From JAABQT01 sp035459025 (GTDB lineage: Bacteria > Pseudomonadota > Gammaproteobacteria > Burkholderiales > SG8-39): 64,000 bases of DNA. Location of the stretch: the NCBI GenBank assembly GCA_035459025.1, contig DATHYT010000047.1, forward strand, positions 1-64,000. The letters run 5' to 3'. The notes under the pieces were generated by a model, which made no database searches, was not told the DNA's origin, and worked only from the letters and a program-made list of their open reading frames with translations. A program made the position numbers and the translations under genes. This document shows, in pieces, positions 42,583 through 51,651 of this stretch (position 1 is its first letter; the number at the start of each line of letters is the position of its first letter).

Positions 42583-43731
42583 ATGGTGCGGCCGGACTAC
42601 GCGGGCGGCGGATTCGTCAACCTCATCGCCTCGATCGTCGAGGCCTGCGGCGGCGCGCCGCGCCATGCGCCGCTGGCTTCGCTGTCCGCCCGCGAGCTCG
42701 CGGCGGCGCGCAACCTCGTCCTGCTGATCGTCGACGGCCTGGGCGACAACTACCTCTGCCGCGAAGGCGCGGGCGGCGCGCTGCACGCGCGGCGCAGGGG
42801 CGCCATCACGTCGGTGTTTCCTTCCACCACGGCGAGCGCCATCACCACCTCCTACACCGGCTGGGCGCCGCTCGAGCACGGCCTCACCGGCTGGTTCACC
42901 TTCTTTGGCGAAGCGGGCTGCGTCGGCTCGCCGCTGCCGTACTTGCGCCGCGGCGAAAAGGCGGCGCTCGACGTTGCGCCCGCGCGGCTGTACCGCGCCG
43001 GGTCCTTTTTCGACGGGCTCGGGCGCCGCTCGATCGTCGTGTCCTACCGGCCGATCGTCGATTCCACCTACAACCTGCACCACTGCGGCCGCGCCGAGCG
43101 GCGCGCCTACGACACGCTCGAGGGCCTGGTCGAGCAGACCGTGGCGGCAGTGACGTCCTCCGGCGAGCCGAAGTTCATCTATGCCTACTGGCCCGAGTTC
43201 GATGCGCTGTCGCACCGCCACGGCAACGGCAGCCCCGAGGCGCGCGCGCACTGCGGCGCCGTCGACGCCGCATTCGCCGAGCTGATGACGCGGCTGGCCG
43301 GCACCGATACGATCGTGGTGGCGACCGCCGACCACGGTTTCATCGACAGCGTCGGTGCCGACGCGCTCGATTTCGCAGATGCACCGGGCTTGTCGGCGCT
43401 GCTGCGCTATCCTCTGTGCGGCGAGAGCCGCGCCGCCTTCTGTCACGTGCAGGAAGGGCGCGTGCCGGAATTCATGGCGCGCGCCCGCGACTGGCTCGGC
43501 GAACGGGCGCGCGTCTGCGCCAGCACCGAGCTGCTCGAGGAGGGCTGGTTCGGCCGCGGCGACGCGCATCCGCGCATTGCCGAGCGCATCGGCCAGGTGG
43601 CGCTGCTGATGCACGGCACCGCGACGGTGAAGGACTGGACGCCCGGCGAATCGCGCCACCGCCACGTCGGCCACCATGGCGGCGCGAGCGCGGACGAAAT
43701 GTTGATTCCACTCATCGTGGGGAGCGCATGA
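42583..43731 (+). CDS. alkaline phosphatase superfamily (NPP-type) phosphodiesterase
   Basis: A 382-residue protein of the type I phosphodiesterase/nucleotide pyrophosphatase group. Metal and nucleophile sites appear in order: LIVDGLGD, the Thr nucleophile in FPSTTASA, YWPEFDALSH, ATADHGF and HVGHHGG. No signal peptide is visible. It is coupled to the next gene by ATGA. Confidence 0.88.
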   Translation: MVRPDYAGGGFVNLIASIVEACGGAPRHAPLASLSARELAAARNLVLLIVDGLGDNYLCREGAGGALHARRRGAITSVFPSTTASAITTSYTGWAPLEHGLTGWFTFFGEAGCVGSPLPYLRRGEKAALDVAPARLYRAGSFFDGLGRRSIVVSYRPIVDSTYNLHHCGRAERRAYDTLEGLVEQTVAAVTSSGEPKFIYAYWPEFDALSHRHGNGSPEARAHCGAVDAAFAELMTRLAGTDTIVVATADHGFIDSVGADALDFADAPGLSALLRYPLCGESRAAFCHVQEGRVPEFMARARDWLGERARVCASTELLEEGWFGRGDAHPRIAERIGQVALLMHGTATVKDWTPGESRHRHVGHHGGASADEMLIPLIVGSA

Positions 43732-44516
43732 AAGCGAACACCAACGGCATCGAAACCAGCTACGAGCTGCACGGCAGGGAAGGCGCGCCGTGGCTCGTCC
43801 TCAGCCACTCGCTCGCGTGCAGCGTGCGCATGTGGGACCCGCAGATCGCGGCGCTGAAGGGAAGCTACCGCATCCTCGCCTACGACACGCGCGGGCACGG
43901 CGCGAGCGATGCGCCCAAGGGCCCGTACACGCTGGAGCTGCTCGCCGACGACCTGAAGGCGCTGCTTGATCACCTCAAGGTGAAAAGCCCGCACTACTGC
44001 GGCCTGTCCATGGGCGGCATGATCGGTCAGACCTTCGCGCTCAAGTATCCGGGCGTATTCAAGACGCTGATGCTCGCCGACACGACGAGCCGCTTTCCGC
44101 CCGAGGTCGGTGCGCTCTGGCAGGAGCGCATCAGGATCGCGGAGGAAAAGGGCATGGCGCCGCTGGTGCAGCCGACGCTCGAGCGCTGGTTTACAGAAAC
44201 GTTCCGCAAGTCGAACCCCGACGCCGTGGCAGGAATCGCAAAGCTGATCGCCGCGACGCCGGCTGCAGGCTACGCCGGCTGCTGCCACGCCATTCCCAAG
44301 ATCAACGTCACCGCGCGGCTGAAGGAGATCAAGACGCCGATCCTGGTCATCTGCGGCGACCAGGATCCGGGTACCCCGCCGGCGATGTCGAAGGAGATAC
44401 ACGAGAATGCGCCCGGCTCGAAGCTCGCCATGATTCCTCAGGCCGCGCACCTTTCCAACCTCGAGAAGCCCGCGGCGTTCACCCAGGCGATGCAGGAGTT
44501 CATGGCGGCGCATTGA
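43728..44516 (+). CDS. 3-oxoadipate enol-lactonase-like alpha/beta hydrolase
   Basis: A 262-residue alpha/beta hydrolase resembling PcaD: SHSLACSVRMW after strand 3, nucleophile in GLSMGGMIGQ, Asp in CGDQDPGTP and His in AAHLSNLE. No other beta-ketoadipate gene lies nearby, so a lactonase of another pathway is possible. Confidence 0.85.
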   Translation: MKANTNGIETSYELHGREGAPWLVLSHSLACSVRMWDPQIAALKGSYRILAYDTRGHGASDAPKGPYTLELLADDLKALLDHLKVKSPHYCGLSMGGMIGQTFALKYPGVFKTLMLADTTSRFPPEVGALWQERIRIAEEKGMAPLVQPTLERWFTETFRKSNPDAVAGIAKLIAATPAAGYAGCCHAIPKINVTARLKEIKTPILVICGDQDPGTPPAMSKEIHENAPGSKLAMIPQAAHLSNLEKPAAFTQAMQEFMAAH

Positions 44517-44523
44517 AGGCGGC

Positions 44524-44550
44524 GGCAGGGCCTTGATCCCCGATCCTGCC
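44524..44550. terminator. weak hairpin after the hydrolase gene
   Basis: GGCAGG at 44524-44529 can pair with CCTGCC at 44545-44550, with a GATC-CCC-GATC inside. There is no U-tract, so a factor-independent terminator is doubtful. Nothing else is seen in the 101-base gap before the cupin gene. Confidence 0.2.
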
Positions 44551-44617
44551 CCCGCAGCGCACGCACCGAATACAGGTCGTACAAGCGCCAGACCGACGAG
44601 CCGAAGAAGCAGCCGCC

Positions 44618-44893
44618 ATGAAAGCCACCGCCCACCCGCAGGTCAGTAACGAGCGCGTCATCGTCACCGAATGGCGCTTCGCGCCGGGCGCCGAGACCGG
44701 CCACCACGTGCACGCCCACGACTACGTCGTCGTGCCGCTGACGACGGGAAAGCTCAGGCTGGAAGAGCCCGAAGGCACGCGCGAGGTGCAGCTCACCGCC
44801 GGCGTGTCCTACGCGCGCCCGAAGGGGGTCGCGCACAACGTCATCAACGCCAACGCCTTCGAGTTCCGCTTCGTGGAAATCGAGCTCAAGTAG
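44618..44893 (+). CDS. cupin domain protein
   Basis: A 91-residue single-domain cupin: PGAETGHHVHAHDYVVVPL carries the first metal-binding histidines, and the second motif has PKGVAHNV. It could bind a metal and a small acid; it may serve as an enzyme or a sensor. It lies 15 bases upstream of the EamA transporter. Confidence 0.85.
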   Translation: MKATAHPQVSNERVIVTEWRFAPGAETGHHVHAHDYVVVPLTTGKLRLEEPEGTREVQLTAGVSYARPKGVAHNVINANAFEFRFVEIELK

Positions 44894-44908
44894 CGACGCC
44901 CGGAAACC

Positions 44909-45775
44909 GTGGCGATCACGCTGGCCGTGCTGAGTGCGCTGTGCTTCGGCATCGCGTTGATCGCCGCACGCATCGGGCTGCGCACGCTCGATGCGCGCTC
45001 GGGAGCCGCGATCAGCATCCCGACGGCGACGCTTCTGTTCGTGCTGGCCGCGCCGTTCGCGTTCGACGCGCGGGATTTCAGCCTGGACGCCGCGATCGTG
45101 TTCGCCGTGGTGGGAGTGTTCTTTCCCGCGCTCGTCACGATCCTCACCTTCCGCTCGAACGAGCTGCTCGGGCCCACGGTGACGAGCGCGGTATCGGGGA
45201 CGGCGCCGTTGTTCGCGCTCGCCGCCGCCAGCCTGCTGCTCGGTGAGAAGGTTCCCGCGCAGGCCGCGATTGCCGCAGCGGGCGTCGCCCTCGGCATCGT
45301 CCTGCTCTCGTGGAACCCGGGCGCCGTGCACAGGCGATTTGCCGGCAGGGCGCTGCTATGGCCCGTCGCCGGCGCCGTGGTGCGCGGCGTGGCGCAGGTC
45401 GGCGCCAAGGCCGGATTGCTGCTCTGGCCCAACCCGTTCGCGGCCTGCCTGATCGGCTACGCGGTTTCTTCCGCGACGGTGGTTACCGCCGACCGGTTCC
45501 GAGGCGGGAAACGCCGCCGGCCGACGCCGCAGAGCGTCTTGTGGTTCGGGATGACCGGCGCACTCAACGGCAGCGCCATGCTCCTGATGTACGCCGCGCT
45601 CAGCATGGCCGCGGTGTCGACCGTCGCCCCGATCGTCGCCGCGTATCCGCTGGTCACGGCGCTCGCCAGCGCGCTCGTGCTGCGCGGCGAGATGCTCACC
45701 ATGCGAATCTTCGCGGGCGCGGCGGTCACGGTCGGCGCGATCGTCTACCTCGTGGCGTCGACGGGCGCGCCATGA
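44909..45775 (+). CDS. EamA/DMT family transporter
   Basis: A 288-residue, ten-helix drug/metabolite transporter built of two EamA repeats (an early PLFALAAASLLLGEK motif and a late ALASALVLRGEM). It is probably a small-metabolite exporter. Start is GTG. It is likely cotranscribed with the cupin gene. Confidence 0.88.
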   Translation: MAITLAVLSALCFGIALIAARIGLRTLDARSGAAISIPTATLLFVLAAPFAFDARDFSLDAAIVFAVVGVFFPALVTILTFRSNELLGPTVTSAVSGTAPLFALAAASLLLGEKVPAQAAIAAAGVALGIVLLSWNPGAVHRRFAGRALLWPVAGAVVRGVAQVGAKAGLLLWPNPFAACLIGYAVSSATVVTADRFRGGKRRRPTPQSVLWFGMTGALNGSAMLLMYAALSMAAVSTVAPIVAAYPLVTALASALVLRGEMLTMRIFAGAAVTVGAIVYLVASTGAP

Positions 45776-45814
45776 CGGACATGGCCAGGCCGACGGCGCC
45801 GTGCTGAATCCGGC

Positions 45815-46903
45815 CTAGCGCCCGATCCCGGCGATGCCGCGCTCGAGAATTTCGCGCGACTGCTCCAGCACCGCCGCGCGCCACTTCGGGTCCGAGGGGT
45901 AGAACGCCTCGCAGAACTGCTCATGCACCTTGCGTGCGAGCGCCGGGTGCCGCGCCCCGCAGTAGCGCAGCCAGCGCCCCGCCATGTTGGCACGCTGGAT
46001 TTCCTTCCGCTCGAGCGTGCCGAACTCCACCACGATGCAAGTCACCTCCGTCTTCGGCAGCATGGCCGAGAACGCATCGATGATCACGCCCTGGTAGTCG
46101 GCGAGCGCCTTGTGCGTGACGCCGGCGAGGTTCACCGCGCGCTCGCCCCACCAGTCGCGCGCACGCTTTCGGGCCGGCGAGCCCTCGGCATGGAAGCACA
46201 GGTAGATGTGCTCCATCCACGGGCCGATGCCGGTATGGAAATCGATGATCGCGGCGTGCCTGGCGTGCGACACATGCTTCAGCACCGCCTCGCGAAACGC
46301 GTAGTTCGACCACTGCTCGCGCTGCCCGCCGAAATAGATGCCGTCGGGATGCGAGAACTGCCCGCCGTTGAATGCCGTGGAGAACGCCTTCTCGCCGATG
46401 CGTTCGCGCAATGCATCGAGCTGGCGGAACACCTCGGCCTGGGTGGCGTCGTCCCAAGACTCCGGCGTAACGATGGGGTGCACGTCGGCGTAGCCGGGAT
46501 TCGGGGGATACGGCTTGCCATGGTCGATGAAGTTGCGGTTGAGGTCGACGTTCTCCTCGGTGCCGCGCGCCTTGTAGGCGAAGCCCCAGGGGTTGTGCGC
46601 GTGGAACAACACCATTGCCGTCTTCTTCGGCAGGCGCCGCGCGCCGCCGGCGAGCAGCCACGCGGTCTGCGCCGCCGAGCCCGGATAGCCCTCGATGCCG
46701 TGCGTGCCGCTGCCGGCGACCAGCACGCGCTCGGCATTCTCGGGCCCGGCGACCGCGACGTCGAGGCACAGCGGCTCGCCCGCCGGTCCTTTTTCCCTCG
46801 GGTCGCGGAACTCGTAGACGCGCGCACCATTGGCGCGCGCGGCATCGATGAAGCGCCCGCGCGCCTCGACGTAGCTCGAGGAGAACACCGAAAGATCAGG
46901 CAT
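45815..46903 (-). CDS. DUF2817 (M14-like) metallopeptidase
   Basis: A 362-residue protein of the DUF2817 family, distant relatives of zinc carboxypeptidases. Candidate zinc ligands are in SGTHGIEGYPGS and IIDFHTG, and the LNRNFIDH motif is clear. Catalytic Glu may be VVEFGT. No signal peptide is seen. Its start overlaps the ubiX 3' end by eight bases. Confidence 0.85.
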   Translation of the reverse strand: MPDLSVFSSSYVEARGRFIDAARANGARVYEFRDPREKGPAGEPLCLDVAVAGPENAERVLVAGSGTHGIEGYPGSAAQTAWLLAGGARRLPKKTAMVLFHAHNPWGFAYKARGTEENVDLNRNFIDHGKPYPPNPGYADVHPIVTPESWDDATQAEVFRQLDALRERIGEKAFSTAFNGGQFSHPDGIYFGGQREQWSNYAFREAVLKHVSHARHAAIIDFHTGIGPWMEHIYLCFHAEGSPARKRARDWWGERAVNLAGVTHKALADYQGVIIDAFSAMLPKTEVTCIVVEFGTLERKEIQRANMAGRWLRYCGARHPALARKVHEQFCEAFYPSDPKWRAAVLEQSREILERGIAGIGR

Positions 46904-47471
46904 CGATGCCTTTCCAGCGCGCGAGCTTCGGCGAGTGCAGGCCGAACAGATCCAGCACGCGGCGCACCGTGTGCAGGACGAGGTCGTCGATCGTCTTCGG
47001 CCGGGCGTAGAACGCGGGTGCCGGCGGGAACACGATGCCGCCCATCTCGGTCACCTGCACCATGTTCCTCAGGTGCGCGAGGTTGAGCGGCGCCTCGCGC
47101 GGCACGAGCACCAGGCGCCGGCGCTCCTTCAGCACCACGTCGGCGGCGCGCGACACGAGGTCGTCGGCGTGCGCGTGCGCCACCGCCGCCAGGGTCTTCA
47201 TCGAGCACGGCGCGATCACCATGCCTTCGGTGAGGAAGGAGCCGCTGGCGATCGCCGCGCCGATGTCCTTGGGGTGGTAGGACTTGTGCGCGAGGCGCTC
47301 GATGTCCTTTCTCTTCAGCCCGAGCTCCTGGTGCGCGTTCAGCACACCCGCGTCGGTGAGCACGAGGTGCGCCTCCCAGCCGCGCGCCGCGCGCAGTTCC
47401 TCGAGCAGCCGCAGCCCGTAGGCCGTGCCGGTGGCCCCGGTGATGCCGACGATGAGGCGCCGTTTTGCCAT
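46896..47471 (-). CDS. ubiX: flavin prenyltransferase UbiX
   Basis: A 191-residue protein that prenylates FMN to make the cofactor of UbiD decarboxylases. The landmarks are GITGATGTAYG, the PCSMKTLAAVAH loop and the REAPLNLAHLRNM motif. No ubiD gene is in the window. A TAAGCT box lies seven bases before the ATG. Confidence 0.93.
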   Translation of the reverse strand: MAKRRLIVGITGATGTAYGLRLLEELRAARGWEAHLVLTDAGVLNAHQELGLKRKDIERLAHKSYHPKDIGAAIASGSFLTEGMVIAPCSMKTLAAVAHAHADDLVSRAADVVLKERRRLVLVPREAPLNLAHLRNMVQVTEMGGIVFPPAPAFYARPKTIDDLVLHTVRRVLDLFGLHSPKLARWKGIDA

Positions 47472-47499
47472 GCGCGCAAGCTTAGCCGATTTGGACCCT

Positions 47500-47505
47500 T
47501 AGAAT
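47500..47505 (+). promoter_or_regulatory. -10-like box TAGAAT before MFS gene
   Basis: TAGAAT ends seven bases before the GTG at 47513. An ATG at 47504 lies inside the box and is an unlikely start. Confidence 0.45.
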
Positions 47506-47512
47506 GCCGCGG

Positions 47513-48724
47513 GTGCATCCGCGGCTGCTCCTCGTCGTGTTCTGCCCCTTTGCTGCGGGCTTCTACCTCTCGTACTTCTTCCGCAACGTCAACGCGGTCA
47601 TTTCGCGCGACCTGGCGCGCGATTTCGATCTCTCCAGCGCCGACCTCGGCTTTCTCACCGCCACCTACCTCCTTGCCTTCGCCGCGTTCCAGCTGCCGCT
47701 CGGCGTGCTGCTCGACCGCTACGGGCCGCGGCGCGTGCTGGCGGCGCTGCTGTGCATCGCGGGCACGGGCGCGCTCGTCTTCGCGCTGGCGCAGGACTTC
47801 GTCGTGCTCTCGATCGGGCGCGCGCTTATCGGCCTCGGCGTCTCGGGCTGCCTGATGGGCGCGATCAAGGCGTTCACGCTCTGGTTTCCGCTGTCGCGCC
47901 TCGCGACGCTGAACGGCCTGTACCTCGCGATCGGCGGCCTGGGCGGGCTCTCCGCCACCGCGCCGGTCGAGGCGTTCATCGGGCCGTTCGGCTGGCGCGC
48001 GCTGTTCATCGTGCTTGCCGCCGCCTCGGTGAGCGCCGCGGCGCTGATCTTCTTCGTGGTGCCGGAAAAGCCCTTGCCCGGCCACGGCCAGACGCTGCGC
48101 GCGCAGATCGCGGATTTCGGCCGCATCTTCGCCTCGGTGCCCTTCTGGCGCATTGCGCTGCCGCTCGTCATCTGCCACGCGGTCTACCAGGCGCTGCAAG
48201 GCCTGTGGCTCGCACCCTGGCTCTACGACATCGCCGGCTATGAGCGCCCGGCCGTGGCCGCGGCGCTGCTCATCGCGGCAATCGCCTATACCGCCGGCTC
48301 GGTGTTCTTTGGCGTCTCGAGCGACCGGCTCGCGAGCGCCGGCGTGTCGCGCATGACCACCTACAAGGTCGGCATCGCCACCTCGCTCGCCATGTTCGCG
48401 CTGCTCGCCGCGGGGACCACCACGGGCCTGGCCGCAATCCTCGCGGTGTACGCCTTCACCTCGATCTCGGTCTCGCTCGCCTACGCGCTGATGACGCCGT
48501 TGTTCCCGCCGGCGATGACCGGGCGCGTGATCACCGCCTCGAACGTCATGATGTTCGGCACGTCGTTTCTGTTCCAGTGGGGCATCGGCGCCATGCTGCG
48601 GTTGTTTCCAGAAGCCGACGGCCGCTATCCGGCGGAAAGCTACGCCGTGGCGTTCTGGTCGCTCGCCGCGCTGCAGTTGGCGACGATCCTGTGGCTGCTG
48701 CCGATGCGGGAATCGCGCGTCTAG
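47513..48724 (+). CDS. MFS transporter
   Basis: A 403-residue, twelve-helix MFS protein. The first helix has the YLSYFFRNVNA motif, and loop 2-3 reads GVLLDRYGPRR, as in hexuronate/nitrate-porter-like groups. The GTG at 47513 is chosen because it sits at a proper distance from the TAGAAT box. It ends on a CTAG shared with the convergent SDR gene. Confidence 0.88.
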   Translation: MHPRLLLVVFCPFAAGFYLSYFFRNVNAVISRDLARDFDLSSADLGFLTATYLLAFAAFQLPLGVLLDRYGPRRVLAALLCIAGTGALVFALAQDFVVLSIGRALIGLGVSGCLMGAIKAFTLWFPLSRLATLNGLYLAIGGLGGLSATAPVEAFIGPFGWRALFIVLAAASVSAAALIFFVVPEKPLPGHGQTLRAQIADFGRIFASVPFWRIALPLVICHAVYQALQGLWLAPWLYDIAGYERPAVAAALLIAAIAYTAGSVFFGVSSDRLASAGVSRMTTYKVGIATSLAMFALLAAGTTTGLAAILAVYAFTSISVSLAYALMTPLFPPAMTGRVITASNVMMFGTSFLFQWGIGAMLRLFPEADGRYPAESYAVAFWSLAALQLATILWLLPMRESRV

Positions 48725-49482
48725 GCTTCGCCGCGCAGCGACTTCAGGCCGATGCCGGCGGCATCGAACCCCCCGTCCACCGCGAGCATCTGGCCGTTGA
48801 CATAGGACGCCTGGTCGCTGCACAGGAACCAGACCGCGGCGGCGATCTCTTCTTCCGTGCCGTAGCGGTTGAGCGGGATCGCGTCGTGGTAGTCGGCGCG
48901 GATGGCCGGGGTGTGCACCTGCTTTGCCATCGCCGTGTCCACCGGGCCCGGCGCGACGCCGTTCACGCGAATGCCGGCGTTGCCGAGCTCCGCGGCCTGC
49001 TGCCGGGTCAGGTGCTCGAGCGCCGCCTTGCTCGTGCCGTAGGCCACGCGCAGCGTGCTCGCGCGCACCCCGGAGATCGAGCCGATGTTGACGACGCTGC
49101 CGCCGCCGCCTTTCAGCATCGCCGGGGCGCAGGCCTGCGTGCATAGGAACGGACCGGTCAGGTTGACGGCCATCACCCGCGCCCACTCTTCATAAGTGGT
49201 CTCGAGCATCGGCTTGAACACGGCGATGCCGGCGTTGTTCACCAGTGCGTCGATGCGCTCGAAGCGCGCGACGACCTGGTCGATCGCCGCGCGCACCTGC
49301 GCCGGCTCGGCGACGTCGCACTCGATCGGCAGCACGTTCTTGCCCAGCCCGCGTGCCGCCGCCGCGAGCGTCGGCCCGTCGATGTCGAGCAGGGCGGCGC
49401 GCCAGCCGCCGGCGAGGAACCGCCGCGCGATGGCGAGCCCGATGCCGCGCGCGGCGCCGGTGACGACGACGACTTTGTCCAT
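48721..49482 (-). CDS. SDR family oxidoreductase
   Basis: A 253-residue classical SDR: TGAARGIG cofactor loop, NNAG, catalytic Ser in IGSISG, YGTSK and the PGPVDTAM loop. Substrate is unknown; 3-oxoacyl or sugar-alcohol reductase are the usual alternatives. A TATACT box lies 10 bases before the ATG. Confidence 0.9.
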   Translation of the reverse strand: MDKVVVVTGAARGIGLAIARRFLAGGWRAALLDIDGPTLAAAARGLGKNVLPIECDVAEPAQVRAAIDQVVARFERIDALVNNAGIAVFKPMLETTYEEWARVMAVNLTGPFLCTQACAPAMLKGGGGSVVNIGSISGVRASTLRVAYGTSKAALEHLTRQQAAELGNAGIRVNGVAPGPVDTAMAKQVHTPAIRADYHDAIPLNRYGTEEEIAAAVWFLCSDQASYVNGQMLAVDGGFDAAGIGLKSLRGEA

Positions 49483-49492
49483 GGCGGAGCGC

Positions 49493-49498
49493 AGTATA
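49493..49498 (-). promoter_or_regulatory. -10-like box TATACT before SDR gene
   Basis: Read on the minus strand, TATACT ends 10 bases before the ATG at 49482. The overlapping plus-strand TATAAG could serve the MetE-like gene, whose leader would then be longer and contains GGAG. Confidence 0.4.
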
Positions 49499-49528
49499 AG
49501 CTTGCATAAATCCAAAGCGGAGCACCCC

Positions 49529-50548
49529 ATGTTCGAGACCACCATCGCCGGCAGCCTGCCCAAGCCCTTCTGGCTCGCCGAGACCGACAAGCTCTGGCCC
49601 GCGTGGAAGGCGAGCGGCGCGGAGCTCGAGAAGGCCAAGCGCGACGCGACGTTGCTGTGGCTGAAGGAGCAGGAGGACGCCGGCATCGACATCGTTTCCG
49701 ACGGCGAGCAGTCGCGCCAGCACTTCGTGCACGGCTTCCTCGAGTTCGTCGAGGGCATCGATTTCGAGCACAAGGTGAAGATGGGCATCCGCGACAACCG
49801 CTACGAGGCCATGGTGCCGGTGGTAACGGGTCCGATCCGGCTCAAGGGCCGCGTGCACCAGGCCGAGGCGCGCCTGGCGCGCGCCCACACCAAGAAGAAG
49901 CTCAAGTTCACCATGCCCGGGCCGATGACGATCGTCGACACCATCGCCGACCGCCACTACGGCGACAAGGTGAAGCTGGCGATGGCCTTCGCCGAGTTGC
50001 TCAACCAGGAGGCGCGCGCGCTGGAAAAGGACGGCGTCGACGTGATCCAGTTCGACGAGCCGGCGTTCAACGTCTACATGGACGACGTGAACCGCTGGGG
50101 CATCAAGGCGCTCGAGCGCGCGGCCAAGGGCCTCAGGTGCACGACCTGCGTGCACATCTGCTACGGCTACGGCATCAAGGCGAACCTCGAGTGGAAAGAG
50201 AAGCTCGGCGGCGAATGGCGCCAGTACGAGAAGATCTTTCCGGCGCTGGCCAGGAGCAAGATCAAGCAAGTGTCGCTGGAATGCATACACTCGCACGTGC
50301 CGCCCGAGCTGATGAAGCTCTTGAAGGGCAAGGACGTGCTGGTGGGCGTGATCGACGTCGCCTCCGACAAGGTCGAGACGCCGCAGGAGGTGGCCGCCAC
50401 CATCCGCAACGCGCTCAAGTACGTGCCGAGGAAGCACCTGTTTCCCTGCACCAACTGCGGCATGGCGCCGATGCGGCGCGACATCGCGCTGGCGAAGCTG
50501 AAGGCGCTGGGCGCCGGCGCCGCGCTGGCGAGAAAGCGCGCGCGCTGA
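49529..50548 (+). CDS. core-type MetE (methionine synthase II, C-terminal domain only)
   Basis: A 339-residue protein corresponding only to the catalytic C-terminal barrel of cobalamin-independent methionine synthase. Zinc-ligand candidates are in CVHICYG, SLEC and CTNCGM. The N-terminal domain that binds folate in full-length MetE (about 750 residues) is absent, so the methyl donor may not be methyltetrahydrofolate. Core-MetE enzymes elsewhere can use a methylcorrinoid donor. It is followed after two bases by the epoxide-hydrolase-like gene. Confidence 0.85.
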   Translation: MFETTIAGSLPKPFWLAETDKLWPAWKASGAELEKAKRDATLLWLKEQEDAGIDIVSDGEQSRQHFVHGFLEFVEGIDFEHKVKMGIRDNRYEAMVPVVTGPIRLKGRVHQAEARLARAHTKKKLKFTMPGPMTIVDTIADRHYGDKVKLAMAFAELLNQEARALEKDGVDVIQFDEPAFNVYMDDVNRWGIKALERAAKGLRCTTCVHICYGYGIKANLEWKEKLGGEWRQYEKIFPALARSKIKQVSLECIHSHVPPELMKLLKGKDVLVGVIDVASDKVETPQEVAATIRNALKYVPRKHLFPCTNCGMAPMRRDIALAKLKALGAGAALARKRAR

Positions 50549-50550
50549 CC

Positions 50551-51651
50551 TTGCGGGCGCTGCCGCTTCCGGCGGGCATCCGCTCGCGCTTGGTCGAGCG
50601 GAACAACGGGCTGCGCACGCACGTGCTGGAGGCGGGCGACCCGCGCGCACCCGGCCTGTTGCTGCTGCACGGGTTTCCGGAGCTTGCCTTCAGCTGGCGC
50701 AAGGTGATGCTGCCGCTCGCGGAAGCGGGGTATCACGTGATGGCGCCCGACCAGCGCGGCTACGGCCGCACCACCGGCTGGGATCCGGACTACGACGGCG
50801 ATCTCGCCTCCTACCACCTGCTCAATCTCGCCCGCGACGCGCTGGGCGTGGTGCGCGCGCTGGGCCACGACACCGTGCACCTCGCCGGACACGACTTCGG
50901 CTCCTGGGTCGCTGCGTGGTGCGCGCTGGTGCGGCCCGACGTGTTCCGCGCGGTGGCGCTGATGAGCGCGCCTTTCACGGGACCGCCCGGACTGGTGCCG
51001 GAAGCGCCCGACCCGATCCACGAGGCGCTCGCGGCGCTCCCCCGCCCGCGCAAGCATTACCAGGCCTACTACCGCACGCGCGAAGCGAACCGCGACATGA
51101 CGCACTGCGCGCAGGGGCTGCACGCGTTCCTGCGCGCCTATTTCCACATGAAGAGCGCCGACTGGACGCAGAACCGCCCGGCGCCGCTCGCTGGCTGGAC
51201 GGCCGCCGAGCTCGCGCGCATGCCCACGTACTACGTCATGGACCTGCACGAGACCATGGCGCAGACGGTCGCGCACGAGATGCCTTCGCGCGAGCAAATC
51301 GCCGCCTGCCGCTGGCTGACCGAGGCGGAACTGGCCGTCTACAGCGCGGAGTTCGGCCGCACCGGGCTGCAGGGCGGCTTGCAGTGGTACCGGGCGCGCG
51401 TGGAGCCGCCGCTGCCGCGCCTGTTCGAGCTCTTTGCGGGACGGAGAATCGAGGTCCCCGCCTGCTTCATCGCGGGCAAGAGCGACTGGGGCCCCTACCA
51501 GCGGCCGGGCAACCTCGAGGACATGCGCGACAAGGCCTGCGCGCGCTACCTGGGCACGCACCTCGTCGATGGCGCGGGACACTGGGTGCAGCAGGAGCAG
51601 CCCGAAGCGGTGGCCGGGCTGCTGCGCGAGTTCTTCGCCGCGCCGCGCTAG
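50551..51651 (+). CDS. epoxide hydrolase-like alpha/beta hydrolase
   Basis: A 366-residue protein with HGFPELAFSW, nucleophile Asp in GHDFGSW and His in GAGHWVQQEQPE. The Asp nucleophile places it with epoxide hydrolases and haloacid-type enzymes rather than serine hydrolases. Cap-domain tyrosines are plausible but not assigned. Start TTG lies two bases after the MetE stop. It ends on a CTAG shared with the aldolase gene. Confidence 0.86.
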   Translation: MRALPLPAGIRSRLVERNNGLRTHVLEAGDPRAPGLLLLHGFPELAFSWRKVMLPLAEAGYHVMAPDQRGYGRTTGWDPDYDGDLASYHLLNLARDALGVVRALGHDTVHLAGHDFGSWVAAWCALVRPDVFRAVALMSAPFTGPPGLVPEAPDPIHEALAALPRPRKHYQAYYRTREANRDMTHCAQGLHAFLRAYFHMKSADWTQNRPAPLAGWTAAELARMPTYYVMDLHETMAQTVAHEMPSREQIAACRWLTEAELAVYSAEFGRTGLQGGLQWYRARVEPPLPRLFELFAGRRIEVPACFIAGKSDWGPYQRPGNLEDMRDKACARYLGTHLVDGAGHWVQQEQPEAVAGLLREFFAAPR

